A stretch of DNA of 64,000 nt from Enoplolaimus lenunculus (lineage: Eukaryota > Nematoda > Enoplea > Enoplida > Thoracostomopsidae): positions 79,068-143,067 of the forward strand of contig JASANG010001046.1 in NCBI GenBank assembly GCA_030248215.1, written 5' to 3'. Below are positions 59,801 through 64,000 of the stretch, piece by piece. The number at the start of each line of letters is the position of its first letter. Position 1 is the stretch's first letter. Below the pieces are notes generated by a model. It was not told the origin of the DNA. It saw nothing but the letters and a program-made list of their open reading frames with translations, and did no database searches. A program made the translations under genes and the position numbers.

Positions 59801-62800
59801 TGACACACGACCCCGCCAAAAGCAATCTTGGCATAGTTGATAGTTATGGCACCGTTGGCAACGATAACGAAACCCGGTAAACGAATCACGTCGGCATGCG
59901 TCACATACAACCGGATGAAATACTACAAAAGAACAATAACAAGATTCGCTCGAAAAAAGGCGCACTCTAAACATACTTCACTTTTACTCGCCACTCGAGA
60001 TTTTGCTCGGTATTATTAACAAAGGCGCGTGTAGACGCTAAATTGAGAGCTAAAGCTGAGATGGAGCCACAATTTGCAAAAAGTCGGAACCGGAACTACC
60101 CTTTTTGGTTCAGTCGTTACCGGAACTTTTGCACTTAAGCAGCACCCATTAGAGTGCTTTATGTTTTAGCCTTTACTCCTTAAGTTTTAGTTTGCACTTA
60201 TTGTGCGAAAAAATTCTCCGCATACTGTTGTTGACGTAGTTTTAAATCCGACAGAAATTTATCGTCCGATTTTAAAAACATGAGATGACCTGCCCAGTTT
60301 CACAGACAAACTCGCCCCCCCATCCCATGGGTCGCCAACACCGTACTTTCAGCTCAGATGTGTGATCTGTATATGTTATTTATGTATTCGTGCATATGCG
60401 TAAAGGACAATTTTCGATTAACTTACACCAATTCGACAAAAAATTACATGGAAAAGGCGAGTTGTCCCTCAAAGCAATCAAGAGTTCCCAGTGGTACCAA
60501 ACCCTCAAGCATTGTTTTACCATGCTCAACACTGGCCATTCTGTGCAATAACGGCAGCCACATAAGGCAAGGCGGACATGGATCCGCCATTAACGTATCC
60601 AAAAATATGTTGATCGACACTTTGATGGCCTAAAAAAGAATACTTTTTTCTAACACAAGGTAAGATAAAAGTACGCAAACTGAAAACTGCCAAATTTAAA
60701 ATTTAAAACCAATGAAACCAAGTGAAACCTGAATCTACGTCCAAAAACATCACTTAATCAGGGTGTAAACGGAATTCCGGCTTCGGTTCCGGCATTTTTC
60801 CACCTTCCTGTTCCGGTCCCGGTAAATTTTACTGGAAAAAAATTCCGGTATTAAAATTTGGTCCGTGGAAATTAAGATATTTTACTGGAAAATGACGATC
60901 AAAATTAAACAGGTTTCATTATTATAGTATGCAAACCTTGACAATCGCCGAAGATATGCCATCGAAGTAGATTTAGCTTCCGTGGATTATGAAAATATAA
61001 AATACAGCAAATAAAGTGAACACCGATCTCCAACTAGGGTTATTACACCCATAATATTGCAAAAAAATTAAAATGAATTTTTCGGCGGCAAGTATTTTTC
61101 ATTTTCCGGTTCCGTTTCCGGTAATTTTTTCAAATTCCGGTTCCGGTAAATTGTAATTCCGGTTGCACTCTCATTTAATATATTTTAGCTTTAACAAATC
61201 TTGTGTTTTATTGCCTCATTCACAGCGCCACCCACCGTAGGACATTGTCCTCCAATACCCTTTGGCCCCAAACCCGAATACAAACATAACACGAAATTCA
61301 AAAACTCTGAATTATAAATTGCAAAAGTACCGTAACAGAATTTTAGTCACAGGTCTAACTTACACTAAGCTATTTCATATTTAGTATATATTACTAAAAA
61401 GACTTTTCAATTTTGATTATACGGTCCCTCAAACTGCGCAACAGTGATTAGATGAAAATTGATGCTCCGCCAGGCCACAGCAAAGCCGGAACTTCTGCTT
61501 ATATTAAAGTATACAACTGAGCAACATACCCCATCAAAACACTGCCGAACAGCATTGTCCGAAAACCCAAACGTTGGTCCTTCAAAAACAGCAGTGGGCA
61601 AACTCAACACCTCGCGTAGATAGTCATGAAATTTTTGGTAATCCATTATGCCTCCTGCATTTGAAATTTGAGAGAATATATCTGAAAATTCATGTAAGCT
61701 TGATAGTTGATAGTATTCTCCAAACCGACTCAGCTACATCTTAGTACTCACACATTGAAACTTCTCTGGTGGGAGATCTTCTCGCACTTAGCCAAGTCCA
61801 TCATGTTCAGCCTCCAAGTAACAGCATATTGCTATACACAAAAGTTAGAAGGGACATTAACATAAACATAACCCAGACACAAAAAATATACATATGTAGT
61901 AATTTGCATACCATTTGAGAACAATTTATAACGTGGAGGCTTACATCTGAGTTTGTCGATTAGTTTGCCGGCGCACAAAGTGGCCAAACCAACCTTGACC
62001 GAAAACACTTTGAGTTTTCCACAGCATTCCCTAAAAATGAAGCTTTTCCTGTTAGACTATATAGAAAAGCTCGTAAACCGTGAGTATCTTACGTTTCGGC
62101 TCTGCCTCACCAGCATGCGATCGAGTAGTATTGTTTCTAGATGCGTACGTATGCCATGCCTATACCTATGTTCAAATTAAAAGTTCAGAGAGATAGAACA
62201 CAACTTTATTTCAACTGACAGTTTCCATTTTACACTTTGTATGTTGTTCTGATTACACTTGTTCGAGCTCTCATGTGAACGATATGAATTTTCTGTCGGA
62301 ATCTAGTTAGACAATTGACAGCTCAATAAATGCAAATTTCTCGCATTGAAGATTATGGCAACATCAAGCATAGACGCTCTAGTACATTCCAATGAATCAT
62401 ACCTGTCATAAGCTGCTAAGATAAAGCTTAAAAAAGTTTTGATGGTTCGGTCGGTATCTATGTGCTGCCCCGCCGGTAGGCGCTTATTTAAATTATGATA
62501 AATCGTGGACAGCAGCAGTTCCACGCGTGACACTTTAATTTCGCTTCGTCCATCTGCCACGTTGAGCCCATTTTCGCGGAAAGACTCAATAACATTCCAT
62601 ATGTCCACAAGGTGCACTGAAAAATAATTGTTTGTCGAACACCATTATAAGGCGCATAAATCTTATAGAAAAACACAAAATACGAATTCGAAAAGGAAGG
62701 AAATTAAAAATATTTTCGCCAATATCGTTGAAGTACATGTTCCATCCCAACAGAATTGAACCAGTTTAAAGCAGTTTGTAAATCAAGCGATGGCATAACG

Positions 62801-62958
62801 AACTGGTATATAGTATATACACATTTCTGATGTAATGTAAATGTGCGATAAAACAGACATCATTTAATGAAGCTTACGATTAGCCTTTTTCTGAATGAAA
62901 CGCAACTTGCTCGAGGCACGATAGGTTGCAAAACGAATTGTGTCAAAATTATGTTCAC
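56831..62958 (-). CDS. DTN: Dystrobrevin, 5' end not found
   Basis: Ten exons: 62878-62958, 62403-62616, 61945-62030, 61530-61681, 60521-60629, 59756-59922, 59107-59234, 58001-58934, 57124-57529 and 56831-56898. All phases agree. Dystrobrevin joins the dystrophin complex under the membrane, binding dystrophin through coiled coils and also syntrophins. In order: EF-hand region starting [16 protein letters not shown] and [47 protein letters not shown]; a ZZ zinc finger ([33 protein letters not shown]) with its cysteines intact; [36 protein letters not shown]; and two coiled-coil helices ([33 protein letters not shown]). The C-terminus ends [20 protein letters not shown], then a 22-residue tail. 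The 934-nt exon holds long Ala/Ser/Gly-rich linkers and a polyglutamine run not seen in vertebrates. The N-terminal exon (equivalent of the MAERRQLF region) was not identified. Confidence 0.95.
60759..61171. mobile_element. hAT-like CCGGAA-rich MITE in a dystrobrevin intron
   Basis: Ends CAGGGTGTAAACGGAATTCC and AATTCCGGTTGCACTCT. The flanks CACTTAAT (60751-60758) and CATTTAAT (61172-61179) agree at seven of eight. Both ends hold GGTTCCGG repeats. It lies between the 61530 and 60629 exons. Confidence 0.8.
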
Positions 62959-64000
62959 CTGAAACGCTCCAAAATAACGTAGAACATTTCGTGTGTCAAT
63001 ATAAAACGAAACTATGTAACTGAAACGTCTAAACGCATAGTGATATATATAAGCTACATTGTATATAACTTGAATTTCCACAATCTTTTTCACTTTCGGC
63101 GGTTTGCAACCCGAGACCAAAGAGGTGAAAAGCGATAAGCAATCACAAAAATTTTCTTTAGATCGCAGCTTTGGCCCGAAAGTACTTGCGAATTTCGCCT
63201 ACCAACCCAGACAACGACGATTGTGAAGCACCGCTATCTGGTTATACACCAATTTGAGATACAGAATTGCCCGTCCGGTTACTAAAAATTCTATTTTGAA
63301 AGGAAATCCAAACCACTTTGATTTAATTGTGACAAAGCACAAATAGTTGCATTTTCGTGATTAACATTTAACGCATCGTTTTAAAATTATGGAACATCCG
63401 CATTTGTAACGTCACGCTATCATACGTATACTTTTGCGCGAATTTAATATCCGAATTTTTAATTCCGGTAACAATTTATCGGAACCGGAAGGCCGGAAGG
63501 TGAAATAATACCGGAACCAGAATTCCGGTTGGACCCTAATGTTATATATTAGGCTTCTAACGGATTTCCCATTCCTACTGACATTTCGGCATAATTTTTG
63601 TTCCGCAAAATTTTTGTTCCGATTACGATTCGGGCCAAATGTTATTCCTACGACGAAATTCTGACTTTTTCGGTGTTATGTCAAGTATCTCAGCAATTTG
63701 TGGTGATGAGGTAGTGAACAATACTTAAGCAAAACTTTTCTGTGTTTCTTATTTGAATGAAATGAAACGTCGTCGGCACAGGGTGCAACCGGAATTCCTG
63801 TTCCGGCAAGAATTCCTGCATAAATTCGAATCATGTTCCTGTTCCTGCATTTAAAGATACAGGAACCTGAATTTTTTTGGTTTTGTGGCAAATTATTCAC
63901 AATCATTTAAATACTCGAAACTTTGTCTCTGACAATTCACTCAAGGAATTTTTGGCCAAGTTTTCTAAGAATCCTCCTGATATAGACTGGATGTTTCAAG
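62959..64000. other. Upstream flank or intron of dystrobrevin
   Basis: No exon was recognised. CCGGAA-family sequence occurs at 63454-63536 (ending GGTTGGACCCTAA), and another copy starts CAGGGTGCAACCGGAATTCC at 63779 and is cut by, or decays toward, the window edge. Confidence 0.5.

Noticed and set aside
62860-63120. 86-codon minus-strand frame covering a dystrobrevin exon
   Set aside because: It is in the wrong frame. The real exon (62878-62958) uses another frame and matches the family.

Overview
This is eukaryotic nuclear DNA from an invertebrate animal. Six protein-coding genes can be assembled, all with many introns, and dystrobrevin is an animal-specific gene. The DNA is AT-rich and packed with small non-autonomous transposons. 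No sequence feature fixes the phylum. Short TTAGGC arrays (the nematode telomere motif) occur, but only inside a dispersed transposon, so they are weak evidence of identity.

Layout. 1-540: a relic of an LTR retroelement. 647-3591 (-): a three-exon gene for an unrecognised protein with four likely membrane spans. 6500-21844 (-): a 14-exon MFS transporter orthologous to SLC18B1, the vesicular polyamine transporter. Its exon 8 is present twice, and a Penelope-like retroelement with ORF1, RT and GIY-YIG endonuclease lies between the copies. 21845-27158: intergenic, full of MITEs. 27159-28219 (-): the small subunit of TFIIA (GTF2A2). 28220-30910: divergent intergenic region with tRNA-derived SINEs. 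30911-34860 (+): NAXD, ATP-dependent NAD(P)H-hydrate dehydratase. 34861-39734: intergenic. 39735-50406 (+): MINDY deubiquitinase of the MINDY1/2 type. 50407-56830: minisatellites, MITEs and a 2 kb TA-flanked element carrying nested SINEs. 56831-62958 (-): dystrobrevin, whose 5' end was not found in the window.

Exon models were built by hand from splice sites, exon phase and remembered family sequences. In SLC18B1, GTF2A2, NAXD, MINDY and dystrobrevin every exon junction chosen keeps phase, which supports these models. The genes are unrelated housekeeping or neuromuscular genes with no operon-like logic. The most unusual structure is the duplicated SLC18B1 exon around the Penelope element. The exon is 134 nt, so using both copies would shift the frame.

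Repeats. Several MITE families are defined by terminal inverted repeats with target-site duplications. Two hAT-like families have 8-bp duplications: one with GGCCCATG ends and internal TTAGGC, the other with CAGGGTGCAAC ends and CCGGAA-rich interiors. TA-flanked families include near-perfect palindromes. There are two tRNA-derived SINE groups, a pair of inverted roughly 970-bp elements, and several minisatellites.
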